64,000 nt of DNA from Mucilaginibacter sp. Bleaf8 (GTDB taxonomy: Bacteria > Bacteroidota > Bacteroidia > Sphingobacteriales > Sphingobacteriaceae), in NCBI RefSeq assembly GCF_018390515.1, contig NZ_JAHBBK010000003.1, positions 682,001 to 746,000 on the forward strand. Reading direction: 5' to 3'. Below the pieces are notes generated by a model. The model made no database searches, was not told where the DNA came from, and was given only the letters and a program-made list of their open reading frames with translations. Both the position numbers and the translations under genes were made by a program. Numbering within the stretch: the first letter of the stretch is position 1; every line of letters begins with the position of its first letter. Below are positions 52,817-61,800 of the stretch, one piece after another.

Positions 52817-54256
52817 ATGATGAGATGCTATGCAACTTTAACTGATATACAGGAAGACCTGCGCAACGGAAGCCTGACGGTTGAAGCCCTGGTGAAAAGC
52901 TATCTGCAAAAAGCTGAGCAATTTGCTCACCTGAATGCTTTGAACGAAGTATTTGCCGACGAAGCGCTGCAAAAAGCTACAGACCTTGATATCCGTTTAA
53001 AAGCTGGCGAACCTGCCGGCAAACTGGCGGGTATGGTAATTGCCATAAAAGATAATATCTGCTACAAAGGCCACAAGGTTAGTGCCTCATCCAAAATCCT
53101 CGATAATTTTACATCCATTTATTCATCTACCGTTGTAGAGCGCTTGCTTGCAGAAGATGCTATCATTATCGGCCGCTGCAACTGTGATGAATTTGCCATG
53201 GGGGCATCAAATGAAAGTTCATACTATGGCCCGGTAAAAAACATGGCCGATGAAACCCGCGTTTCAGGTGGTTCATCAGGCGGCTCGGCTGTGGCGGTGC
53301 AGGCAGGGATGTGCCATGCAGCTATCGGTACCGATACCGGCGGCTCAGTAAGGCAACCCGCTGCATTTTGCGGCGTAGTTGGTTTAAAACCAACCTATGG
53401 CCGTATATCCCGTCATGGTATCATTGCTTATGCCTCATCGTTTGATCAGGTTGGCCCCATCACCAACTCGGTTGAAGACGCAGCTCTACTGCTGGAGGTG
53501 ATGGCCGGCGCTGATGAGTACGATGGTACATTGGCACGCGTACCTGTTCCGGCTTATAGCAGCAGCCTGTCGCAGGAGCCGGGTACTAAAAAAATAGCTT
53601 ATATAAAAGAAGCGCTTGATAGCCCCGGACTTGATGCAGAAATCAAGGCGGTGCTATTGCAGTCTATAGAAAAGTTAAAAGCTGATGGCCATGTGGTGGA
53701 GCCGGTATCTTTCGAGTACCTGGACTATGTGGTGCCTACTTACTATGTACTTACCATGGCCGAGGCGTCATCCAATCTTTCGCGGTACGATGGCGTGCAT
53801 TACGGCTATCGTAGCCCGGCTGCGGTTGATTTGCAAAGCACATATAAACGTTCGCGGTCAGAAGGTTTTGGTAAGGAAGTGAAAAGGCGCATAATGCTGG
53901 GTACATTTGTACTAAGTGCCGGCTATTACGATGCCTACTATGCCAAGGCACAAAAAGTTAGGCGCTTAATTAAGCAGCGTACGGATGAAATTTTGCAGCA
54001 GTACGATTTTATCCTGACACCTACTGCCCCTGAGCCTGCCTTCAAAATAGGACGGCAGGAAAAAGATCCCGTAGTTACCTACCTGGAAGATATATATACT
54101 GTACAGGCTTCATTGGCCGGAATTCCGGGCATATCTTTGCCGGTGCAAAACAATAGTGAAGGTTTGCCGTTAGGTATTCAACTCTTGACAAAAAGCTTCG
54201 CAGAGGCCGATTTGTTAAAATTTTCGAAATATTTCCAAAAATTATTTAAAAGTTAA
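52817..54256 (+). CDS. gatA: Glutamyl-tRNA(Gln) amidotransferase subunit A
   Basis: This 479-residue amidase releases ammonia from glutamine and passes it on to charge tRNA-Gln with the GatB and GatC subunits. The Ser-cisSer-Lys triad is visible: Lys in VIAIKDNIC, cis-Ser in GGSSGGSAV and the nucleophile Ser in GTDTGGSVRQPA. The C-terminus is of GatA type (GIPGISLPVQNNSEGLPLGIQLL). gatB and gatC are not adjacent. The start is given as ATG 52817; a second ATG follows at once. The lytic transglycosylase gene lies 55 bases downstream. Confidence 0.95.
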   Translation: MMRCYATLTDIQEDLRNGSLTVEALVKSYLQKAEQFAHLNALNEVFADEALQKATDLDIRLKAGEPAGKLAGMVIAIKDNICYKGHKVSASSKILDNFTSIYSSTVVERLLAEDAIIIGRCNCDEFAMGASNESSYYGPVKNMADETRVSGGSSGGSAVAVQAGMCHAAIGTDTGGSVRQPAAFCGVVGLKPTYGRISRHGIIAYASSFDQVGPITNSVEDAALLLEVMAGADEYDGTLARVPVPAYSSSLSQEPGTKKIAYIKEALDSPGLDAEIKAVLLQSIEKLKADGHVVEPVSFEYLDYVVPTYYVLTMAEASSNLSRYDGVHYGYRSPAAVDLQSTYKRSRSEGFGKEVKRRIMLGTFVLSAGYYDAYYAKAQKVRRLIKQRTDEILQQYDFILTPTAPEPAFKIGRQEKDPVVTYLEDIYTVQASLAGIPGISLPVQNNSEGLPLGIQLLTKSFAEADLLKFSKYFQKLFKS

Positions 54257-54311
54257 TAACTTAGTGTTTACGGAAATCGTAAAAGAAGAGAATTCTTTAA
54301 ACCCCTAAATA

Positions 54312-55640
54312 ATGAAGAAACTATTTACCATTGTTGCCTTCCTTATCTCGTCGCAATTTGGCAAAACGGTATTTGCACAGGGTCCCATCGCTGATACTAC
54401 TATTGATGAACAAAATCCGGGCCAAAATATTAATTTCCTGCAAGGGTACCGGCACAATGCAATGCCTGTAGCGGTAGCCAAACAGCTGCAGCAAAATGCA
54501 TACGAAAATTCAACGTTTAAAATTCGGTTGGATTCTATTCAAAAAGACGTGCAGCTGGATTATAATGAGTACGTTCAGTCATTCATAAATTCTTATACAT
54601 CCCCAAACCGCCGTGCCGAAATGGCGCGCATTATGGGCTTGTCTAAATACTACTTCCCTATTTATGAAAAAGCTTTCCGCGACGCGGGGGTTCCGGAAGA
54701 AATCAAGTTTTTATCTATCGTTGAGTCGGCTTTAAACCCGAATGCTATTTCGCGTGTAGGCGCAGCCGGTCCGTGGCAGTTTATGTACTCAACGGCTAAG
54801 CTTTACGGCTTAAATATCAATAACTATGTAGATGAGCGCCGCGATCCTATCCAGGCCAGCTATGCAGCTGCTGCCTATTTAAAAGATGCTTACCAGGAGT
54901 TTGGCGACTGGCTGCTGGCCATTGCTTCTTACAACTGTGGTAAAGGCAATGTAGAGCGTGCCATGCAACAGGCTAATGCTACCGATTTCTGGTCAATACG
55001 TGAGTATCTGCCTGTAGAAACCCGCGGTTATGTGCCGGCTTATATTGCTACTGCTTATGTAATGAACTATTATAATGAGCATGGCATTATGCCACAGGCC
55101 TGCAATATGAAACTGAAAACAGACACCGTGCTGGTAAACAAGTTTGTTTCGATTAATAACATTGCCCGCGTGCTGGATATAGATGCTAATGAACTGGCAC
55201 TGCTTAACCCGGCATATACCAAGCGTATTGTAAACGGTACGCCATCGGCACCTCGCCGTATGGTTATCCCGCAGCTGGAAAAAGCGCAGTACAGTACTTT
55301 GTACGATGCTTTAAATTCAGATGCAGCAACCGTAAGAAATGCACAACCGGTATACGCTGCTCTGCCAGACGATCAGTCGGCCGCTGCAGCGCCTAAGCTG
55401 CCGTCATTCCACACCGTAAAACGCGGCGAAACCTTATCGGGCATTGCTGATAGATACGGTGTCGAAATTCAGGATTTGAAAGACTGGAACCATTTGCGCA
55501 ACAGCAAGGCTATGCCCGGGCAGCGTTTAAAAGTAAGTGCCGGCAACTTGTCGGTTGGTAAAACCAAACAGAGCAGCAATAAAGATTATATAACATACAA
55601 CCGTACTGCCGCTGATAACAGCGCAGTTATGGCCAACTAA
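54312..55640 (+). CDS. Membrane-bound lytic murein transglycosylase with LysM domain (MltD-like)
   Basis: This 442-residue protein has a signal peptide (about 1-22, FGKTVFAQ). The SLT catalytic domain (about 100-260) has the catalytic Glu in FLSIVESALNPNA and the GAAGPWQFMYSTA and ASYNCGKGNVERA motifs. A LysM domain for peptidoglycan binding (about 372-415, FHTVKRGETLSGIADRYGVE) sits near the C-terminus. It cuts the glycan strands of murein in the periplasm. A terminator follows. Confidence 0.94.
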   Translation: MKKLFTIVAFLISSQFGKTVFAQGPIADTTIDEQNPGQNINFLQGYRHNAMPVAVAKQLQQNAYENSTFKIRLDSIQKDVQLDYNEYVQSFINSYTSPNRRAEMARIMGLSKYYFPIYEKAFRDAGVPEEIKFLSIVESALNPNAISRVGAAGPWQFMYSTAKLYGLNINNYVDERRDPIQASYAAAAYLKDAYQEFGDWLLAIASYNCGKGNVERAMQQANATDFWSIREYLPVETRGYVPAYIATAYVMNYYNEHGIMPQACNMKLKTDTVLVNKFVSINNIARVLDIDANELALLNPAYTKRIVNGTPSAPRRMVIPQLEKAQYSTLYDALNSDAATVRNAQPVYAALPDDQSAAAAPKLPSFHTVKRGETLSGIADRYGVEIQDLKDWNHLRNSKAMPGQRLKVSAGNLSVGKTKQSSNKDYITYNRTAADNSAVMAN

Positions 55641-55664
55641 AATTTTTTATATCCCGGTAATTTG

Positions 55665-55691
55665 AAAAGCAGCTCGTCATGAGCTGCTTTT
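55665..55691 (+). terminator. Terminator after the lytic transglycosylase gene
   Basis: AAAAGCAGCTC (55665-55675) pairs perfectly with GAGCTGCTTTT (55681-55691) with a 5-base loop and a T-run. Confidence 0.9.
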
Positions 55692-55744
55692 TTATTTTAT
55701 CCTATTTAAAATCAGGCTTTATAGTAGCAGTTTAAAAAGAATTG

Positions 55745-55752
55745 TAATTTTG
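55745..55752 (+). promoter_or_regulatory. Putative -7 promoter element of maeB
   Basis: TAATTTTG matches TAnnTTTG, 19 bases before the ATG, giving a leader of about 14 bases. The -33 element is weak. Confidence 0.5.
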
Positions 55753-55771
55753 CCTGCTTGAACTTGAGAAG

Positions 55772-58069
55772 ATGAATAATACCAATCGTAAACAGGATGC
55801 GCTTAACTACCATTCAAAAGGCCGTCCCGGAAAAATTCAGGTTATACCCACAAAACCAACCAATTCGCAGCGCGATTTAACCATGGCCTACTCGCCGGGT
55901 GTGGCCGAGCCCTGTATGGAAATTGCCAACAATACTGATGATGTATATAAGTATACGGCCAAGGGTAATTTGGTTGCGGTAATCAGTAACGGTACGGCAG
56001 TATTAGGCTTAGGTAATATCGGCCCCGAGGCCAGCAAGCCGGTAATGGAAGGTAAAGGTTTGCTGTTTAAAATTTACGCAGATATTGATGTGTTCGATTT
56101 AGAGCTTAATACCACGAATGTGGATGAGTTTGTGAACATCGTAAAAGCCATGGAACCCACCTTTGGCGGTGTTAACCTTGAGGATATATCGGCACCAACC
56201 TGTTTTGAGATTGAGCGGCGTTTAAAAGCAGAAATGAACATTCCCGTAATGCACGACGACCAGCACGGCACGGCAATCATTTCGGGCGCGGCGTTAATGA
56301 ATGCTTGCGAAATTCAGGGCAAAAAGCTCGACGAAATTAAAATGGTGGTAAACGGTGCAGGTGCTGCTGCCGTTTCCTGTACCAAAATATATTTAAACCT
56401 CGGTGTAAAAAGAGAGAACATCGTGATGTTCGATATCGGTGGTTTGATTACACCGGAGCGTACCGATCTGGATGAGATCCGGTTGGCATTTGCTACCGAT
56501 CGTAAAGATATTACCACGCTGGCTGATGCCATGCGGGATGCCGATGTATTTATTGGCCTATCGGCAGGTAACCTGGTTGATGCCGATATGTTACGCAGCA
56601 TGGCACCAAACCCAATTGTGTTTGCCATGGCCAACCCTACGCCAGAGGTGTCTTATGATATAGCGATAGCTGCCCGCGAGGATATTATTATGGCTACCGG
56701 CCGTTCCGACTATCCTAACCAAGTAAATAACGTATTAGGCTTTCCGTACATTTTCAGAGGTGCATTGGATGTACGTGCTACTGCCATTAACGAAGAAATG
56801 AAGGTGGCAGCCACCCAGGCTATTGCCGAGCTGGCTAAAAAGCCGGTACCTGAGGCAGTAAACCTGGCTTATAATACCAAAAACTTAAAGTTCGGTAAAG
56901 ATTATATCATCCCTAAGCCTATGGATCAGCGCCTTATCACCGAGGTATCCATAGCGGTGGCCAAAGCGGCTATCGAGTCGGGGGTTGCACGGAAAGAAAT
57001 TACCGATTGGGATGCTTATGCCGAAGAACTGCATATGCGTATCGGTTCGGATGATCGTTTAATGCGCTCTTTAACCGGCAAGGCCAAGCAGGCACCTAAA
57101 CGTGTTGTGTTTGCCGAGGCAGATAACTACAAGATATTACGCTCTGCCCAGATTGTAAAGGATGAAGGTTTTGCCATTCCGATCCTGCTGGGTGATAAAG
57201 AAAAGATCAAGCAAATTATCAGCGAAAATAATCTGGAACTGGGCGAGGTTCAAATTATTGATCCTAACTACGATACAGAACGCATTGATGAGTATGCCGA
57301 CTACCTGTACCAAAAGCGCCAGCGCAGAGGTATAACACCATATGAGGCCAAAAAGCTGATGCGCGACCGTAACTATTATGGTGCCTGCATGGTACATTTT
57401 GGAGAAGCCGATGCGCTCATTTCCGGCCTGACTAAAAACTACGTTAGTACCATTAAACCTGCCCTGCAAATTATTGGTACGGAGCCGGGCGTGCCTAAAG
57501 TAGCCGGTATGTACCTGATGATTACCAAAAAAGGTCCGTTGTTTTTTGCTGACACCACCGTGAACGTAAACCCAACAGCACAGGATCTGGTAGACATTAC
57601 CTTGTTGGTGGAGCGCTCTGTTAAGCAGTTCAATGTAACGCCGCGTATTGCCATGTTGTCTTACTCCAACTTTGGCTCAAATGAAGGGGAGGTGCCCGAA
57701 AAAACGCGTCAGGCGGTTAGCATTCTGCACCAGTTGTACCCCGATATGATTATTGACGGTGAGATGCAGGCCAACTTTGCCATGAACCGAGATCTGTTGG
57801 CCGATAATTTCCCATTCTCTACCCTGAACGGTAAGCCAGCCAATACACTGATTTTTCCTAACCTGGAATCGGGTAACATTGCTTACAAGTTACTGCAGGA
57901 AGTAGGTGGCGCCGAGGCGGTTGGTCCTATTTTGCTGGGTATGAAAAAACCGGTTCACGTGTTGCAGCTGGGCAGTTCCGTGCGCGAGATTGTAAACATG
58001 ATTACCATTGCCGTAGTTGACGCACAGCAAAAAGAACAAGATGCTGTAGGTATACAACCGGGTATTTAA
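55772..58069 (+). CDS. maeB: NADP-dependent malic enzyme fused to phosphotransacetylase-like domain
   Basis: This 765-residue protein has an N-terminal malic enzyme part (about 1-420) with [11 protein letters not shown], the metal-binding [10 protein letters not shown] and a nucleotide-binding [10 protein letters not shown]. The C-terminal part (about 430-760) is a phosphate acetyl/butyryltransferase domain ([52 protein letters not shown]). The fusion is the usual MaeB form. The enzyme turns malate into pyruvate, CO2 and NADPH; the transferase-like part senses acetyl-CoA and has no transferase activity in the studied members. A 206-base gap follows. Confidence 0.96.
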   Translation: MNNTNRKQDALNYHSKGRPGKIQVIPTKPTNSQRDLTMAYSPGVAEPCMEIANNTDDVYKYTAKGNLVAVISNGTAVLGLGNIGPEASKPVMEGKGLLFKIYADIDVFDLELNTTNVDEFVNIVKAMEPTFGGVNLEDISAPTCFEIERRLKAEMNIPVMHDDQHGTAIISGAALMNACEIQGKKLDEIKMVVNGAGAAAVSCTKIYLNLGVKRENIVMFDIGGLITPERTDLDEIRLAFATDRKDITTLADAMRDADVFIGLSAGNLVDADMLRSMAPNPIVFAMANPTPEVSYDIAIAAREDIIMATGRSDYPNQVNNVLGFPYIFRGALDVRATAINEEMKVAATQAIAELAKKPVPEAVNLAYNTKNLKFGKDYIIPKPMDQRLITEVSIAVAKAAIESGVARKEITDWDAYAEELHMRIGSDDRLMRSLTGKAKQAPKRVVFAEADNYKILRSAQIVKDEGFAIPILLGDKEKIKQIISENNLELGEVQIIDPNYDTERIDEYADYLYQKRQRRGITPYEAKKLMRDRNYYGACMVHFGEADALISGLTKNYVSTIKPALQIIGTEPGVPKVAGMYLMITKKGPLFFADTTVNVNPTAQDLVDITLLVERSVKQFNVTPRIAMLSYSNFGSNEGEVPEKTRQAVSILHQLYPDMIIDGEMQANFAMNRDLLADNFPFSTLNGKPANTLIFPNLESGNIAYKLLQEVGGAEAVGPILLGMKKPVHVLQLGSSVREIVNMITIAVVDAQQKEQDAVGIQPGI

Positions 58070-58275
58070 ACGGTTTTTTAAAAAAAGCCCTTAATATATA
58101 ACCTCAAGAATTAAATTTCGTATAAAATCCTTCTTTGCCACAAGTTGAAGAAAACTTAAGGTAGGGGAGGATTTTATTTAAGTAACCATTTTAACTGAAC
58201 CTTACCCGCCTTGCTAAGAGATATGTGAAACTGCGCGGAAGGATTTAGTGATGCTATTAAATAAACTAAAACTAC
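58070..58275. other. Intergenic region between maeB and ruvA with possible structured RNA
   Basis: No gene is here. TAAAATCCT (58122-58130) and AGGATTTTA (58168-58176) can pair around a 37-base loop with a smaller AAGTT/AACTT stem. No known riboswitch or RNA family was recognised. It could be a terminator, a leader of ruvA or nothing special. Confidence 0.35.
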
Positions 58276-58860
58276 ATGTACGCTTATATTGATGGAAAAC
58301 TGGTGTTTAAAAGCCCGGCTTATGTAATAATTGAAGCTGGTGGCATAGGTTACCAGATCAACATATCATTAAACACATTCTCAAAACTGGGTGATGCCGA
58401 GCGGTGCCGCCTGTATGTTTGGCTGCACGTTAAGGAAGATGCCCATACGCTGTACGGCTTTGCCGACGAAGGTGAAAAACGACTGTTTCTGCACCTGATA
58501 TCTGTATCGGGTATTGGGCCCAATACCGGCCGCATGATGCTGTCGTCTATCACGCCTGAAGAAGTTCAGGCGGCTATAGTACAAGGTAATGTTACACAGA
58601 TACAGCGAATAAAAGGCATTGGCCCTAAATCGGCCCAGCGGGTGATACTTGAACTGCAGGATAAACTGCGCAAAGAAGGACCGGATACTTTAATTACGAT
58701 GCCGGCCAACAATACGGTTAAAGAAGAGGCGCTTTCGGCCCTGGTAATGCTTGGTTTTGCACGCAATGCAGCCGAGAAGGTGATTGACCAGGAAATGAAG
58801 AAAACAGCCGATAACTTAACCGTAGAGCAACTGATAAAACATGCTTTAAAAAGCTTATAA
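58276..58860 (+). CDS. ruvA: Holliday junction branch migration protein RuvA
   Basis: This 194-residue protein has the RuvA layout: an N-terminal OB fold (MYAYIDGKLV, LHVKEDAHTLYGF), two helix-hairpin-helix motifs (LISVSGIGPNTGRMML and IKGIGPKSAQRVILEL) and a C-terminal domain that contacts RuvB (EEALSALVMLGFARNAAEKVI). It holds Holliday junctions for RuvB. ruvB and ruvC are not here. sprA follows after 27 bases. Confidence 0.96.
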   Translation: MYAYIDGKLVFKSPAYVIIEAGGIGYQINISLNTFSKLGDAERCRLYVWLHVKEDAHTLYGFADEGEKRLFLHLISVSGIGPNTGRMMLSSITPEEVQAAIVQGNVTQIQRIKGIGPKSAQRVILELQDKLRKEGPDTLITMPANNTVKEEALSALVMLGFARNAAEKVIDQEMKKTADNLTVEQLIKHALKSL

Positions 58861-58887
58861 TTATAGCTAATAAATTAAACTGTACGA

Positions 58888-61800
58888 TTGGTTAGAAAAT
58901 TTACGTCAAGAATAATTGGGGTAATCTTGCTGTGTGCTGCCTTGGGTGGTTTTAATAACCTGTATGCCCAAAAGCGGCCGGCAAGCGGTAGGGCTGATTC
59001 ATTAAAAATTACAGTTCCCTACAAAAATCAGAAGTCTAAGAACCGTAGGCTAAGGGAAGGTATTTTAGATACTGATCCGCCTAACCTGGTTCGTGTTATA
59101 GAATATGATGCGGCCACCAACCGGTATGTGCTTATCGAAAAAGTGGGTAACTTAATGTACCGGGCGCCCCGCTATCTGACTTTTCAGGAATACCTGCAGT
59201 TATCGCAGCAGCAAAACCAGCGTGATTATTTCAGGCAGTTGACGGATAATTATGCTTACCAATCGCAACAGCCGGGCTTTGTGCCGCAAATTAAAATCCG
59301 GAGCCGTACGTTCGAACAGATCTTCGGCAGTCCGAATATCGACATCAGGCCGCAGGGATCGGCGCAGCTGATTTTTGCCGGTCAGGTAAACAGCAATCAA
59401 AACCCGCTTTTCAACACCCGTCAGCGTAAGCAGTTCAACTTTAATTTTGACCAGCGCATACAAATGAACCTGACGGGTAGCATTGGCGATAAGCTGAAGA
59501 TTGCTACCAATTACAATACAGATGCCCAGTTTCAGTTCGAGAACCAAATAAAACTGGATTATACCGGCCGGCCCGACGAGATTATCCAGAAGATAGAGGC
59601 TGGTACGGTAAGTATGCCGCTCAATACACAGTTAATTCGGGGTAGCCAGGCTTTATTCGGTGTAAAAACCAAATTGAAGTTTGGCCGGCTGGATGTAACC
59701 AGTATTTTCTCGCAGCAGCGTTCGCAATCTAAAACCATTACCATCACCAATGGTACCCAGCAGGGCGAGTTCAGGCTGCAACCTACCGATTATGAGGCCA
59801 ACCGCCACTATTTTTTGGCCCAGTTTTTCAGGGATAATTACAGCCGAGCCCTGCGCAACCGGCCTCTGCTCAGCACTAACGTAACCATTACCAAAGTGGA
59901 GGTGTGGACTACCAACCGTACCAATACCACAACCGATTCGCGCGACATTGTGGCGTTATTGGATTTGGGAGAAAACCGTCCGTACAATACAACACGTGTA
60001 CAGGGCGGTGCAGGTTTTTCAGCCTTGCCTGCAGGTTTTCAGGGGCCTGGGTTTACCCAACAGTCTAACTCTTTGCTGCAAAACCTGCCTACCGGGGCGC
60101 GTTTAACCAACAGCAACGATCTGGCAAACTTTTTTCAGGGAGCAGGCAATACGGATAACTATGCCAAGCTGCCTTATGCCCGCAAACTTACCAGTCGGGA
60201 GTTTACCTTAAACCCGCAGCTGGGCTATATCTCATTAAATTATCCTTTGAATAATGACGAGGTACTGGCCGTAGCTTTCCGTTATACTTACAACGGGCGC
60301 GAATACCAGGTAGGTGAGTTTTCTAATGATTTACCGGTTGATCCGGCTAATCCGCGTTCATTATATGTAAAACTCCTCAAGAACGAGATACTGAAAACCA
60401 ACCTGCCAACCTGGGATCTGATGATGAAAAACATCTACTCCTTAGGCGCCTATCAGGTAAGTCCAGTGAATTTCAGATTAACCATATCACGTTTGGATGA
60501 CAAATCAAACGTAGAGAAGCAAACTATTGACGAAGGTGCAAACATAAAAGGTAAACGCTGGCTGCAGTTAACCCAGCTGGATACCCTGAACCAGCAAAAC
60601 GACCGCCTGCCCGAGGGCGATGGTTATTTCGACTTTCTGGAAGGTGTTACCATTGATTCACAGAACGGGCGTATCATTTTCCCGGTAGTTGAACCTTTTG
60701 GTAGCGATCTGGCCCGGCGCTTTACTGCCGGAGAGCAGGACCTGGCCCGGCGTTATGTATTCCAGCCCTTATACGACTCTACCCGCACCATTGCACAGCA
60801 ATATTTTCCGCAACTCAACCGCTACCTCATTAAAGGTACCTACTCATCCCAGTCGGGTTCGGAGTTCCAGTTAAATGCAGTAAATATTCCGCAGGGCTCC
60901 GTGGCAGTAAATGCCGGTGGCTTGCGCTTACAAGAGGGTACCGATTATACGGTTGATTACAACATTGGTCGTATTCGTTTACTCAATAGCTCCTTGTTGC
61001 AATCGGGGCAGCCCATTACGGTGAATATCGAGAACAACGAGCTTTTCGGTATCCAGCAAAAATCACTGTACGGCTCCCGGTTTGATTATCGCGCCAGTAA
61101 CAAGCTGGCTTTAGGTGCAACTGTTATGCACCTGAGCGAACAGCCGCTTACCCAAAAGCAGGTAATAGGCGAAGAATCAGTATCGAACACCATTATGGGC
61201 CTGGATGCTAATTATAGCTCAGAGTCGCGCTTTTTAACGCGTATGGTCGATAAGCTGCCATTCATTAATACCAAAGCGCCATCCTTTGTAAATTTTAACG
61301 GCGAGATTGCCCGCCTGATACCCGGATCGCCAAGTGCCCTCAATTTTGCCGGTTCTAAAAAAGGAACATCTTATTTAGATGATTTTGAAGGCAGCCAATC
61401 GGTTATCGATTTAAAAAGCGCGCTGGGCTGGCAGATATCGGGTACGCCTCAGTTGTTTTCAGAATCACGGTTGCTTAATGACCTGAGCTATGGCTACAAC
61501 CGCGCCCGACTTGCATTTTACAACATCGACCCGATATTTTACACCTCTACCTCAACCTTTGGCTTAAATCGTAATGATCTGTCAAACCATTACGTGCGCC
61601 AGGTGCTGGAAACCGAGGTGTTTCCGTACCGTCAGTCGGTTACCGGTCAGCCTTTGATTTTACCAACGCTCGATCTGGCTTTTTATCCAAATGTGCGTGG
61701 TCAGTATAACTATAGTACCGCCGGCGTAAATAATGATGGTACGCTGCAAAACCCTCGCTCGCGCTGGGGCGGTATTTTCCGCAAGCTCGAAACCAACGAT

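Noticed and set aside
58070..58275. Known riboswitch (SAM, cobalamin, preQ1 types considered)
   Set aside because: None of the conserved core sequences I know of these families could be found.
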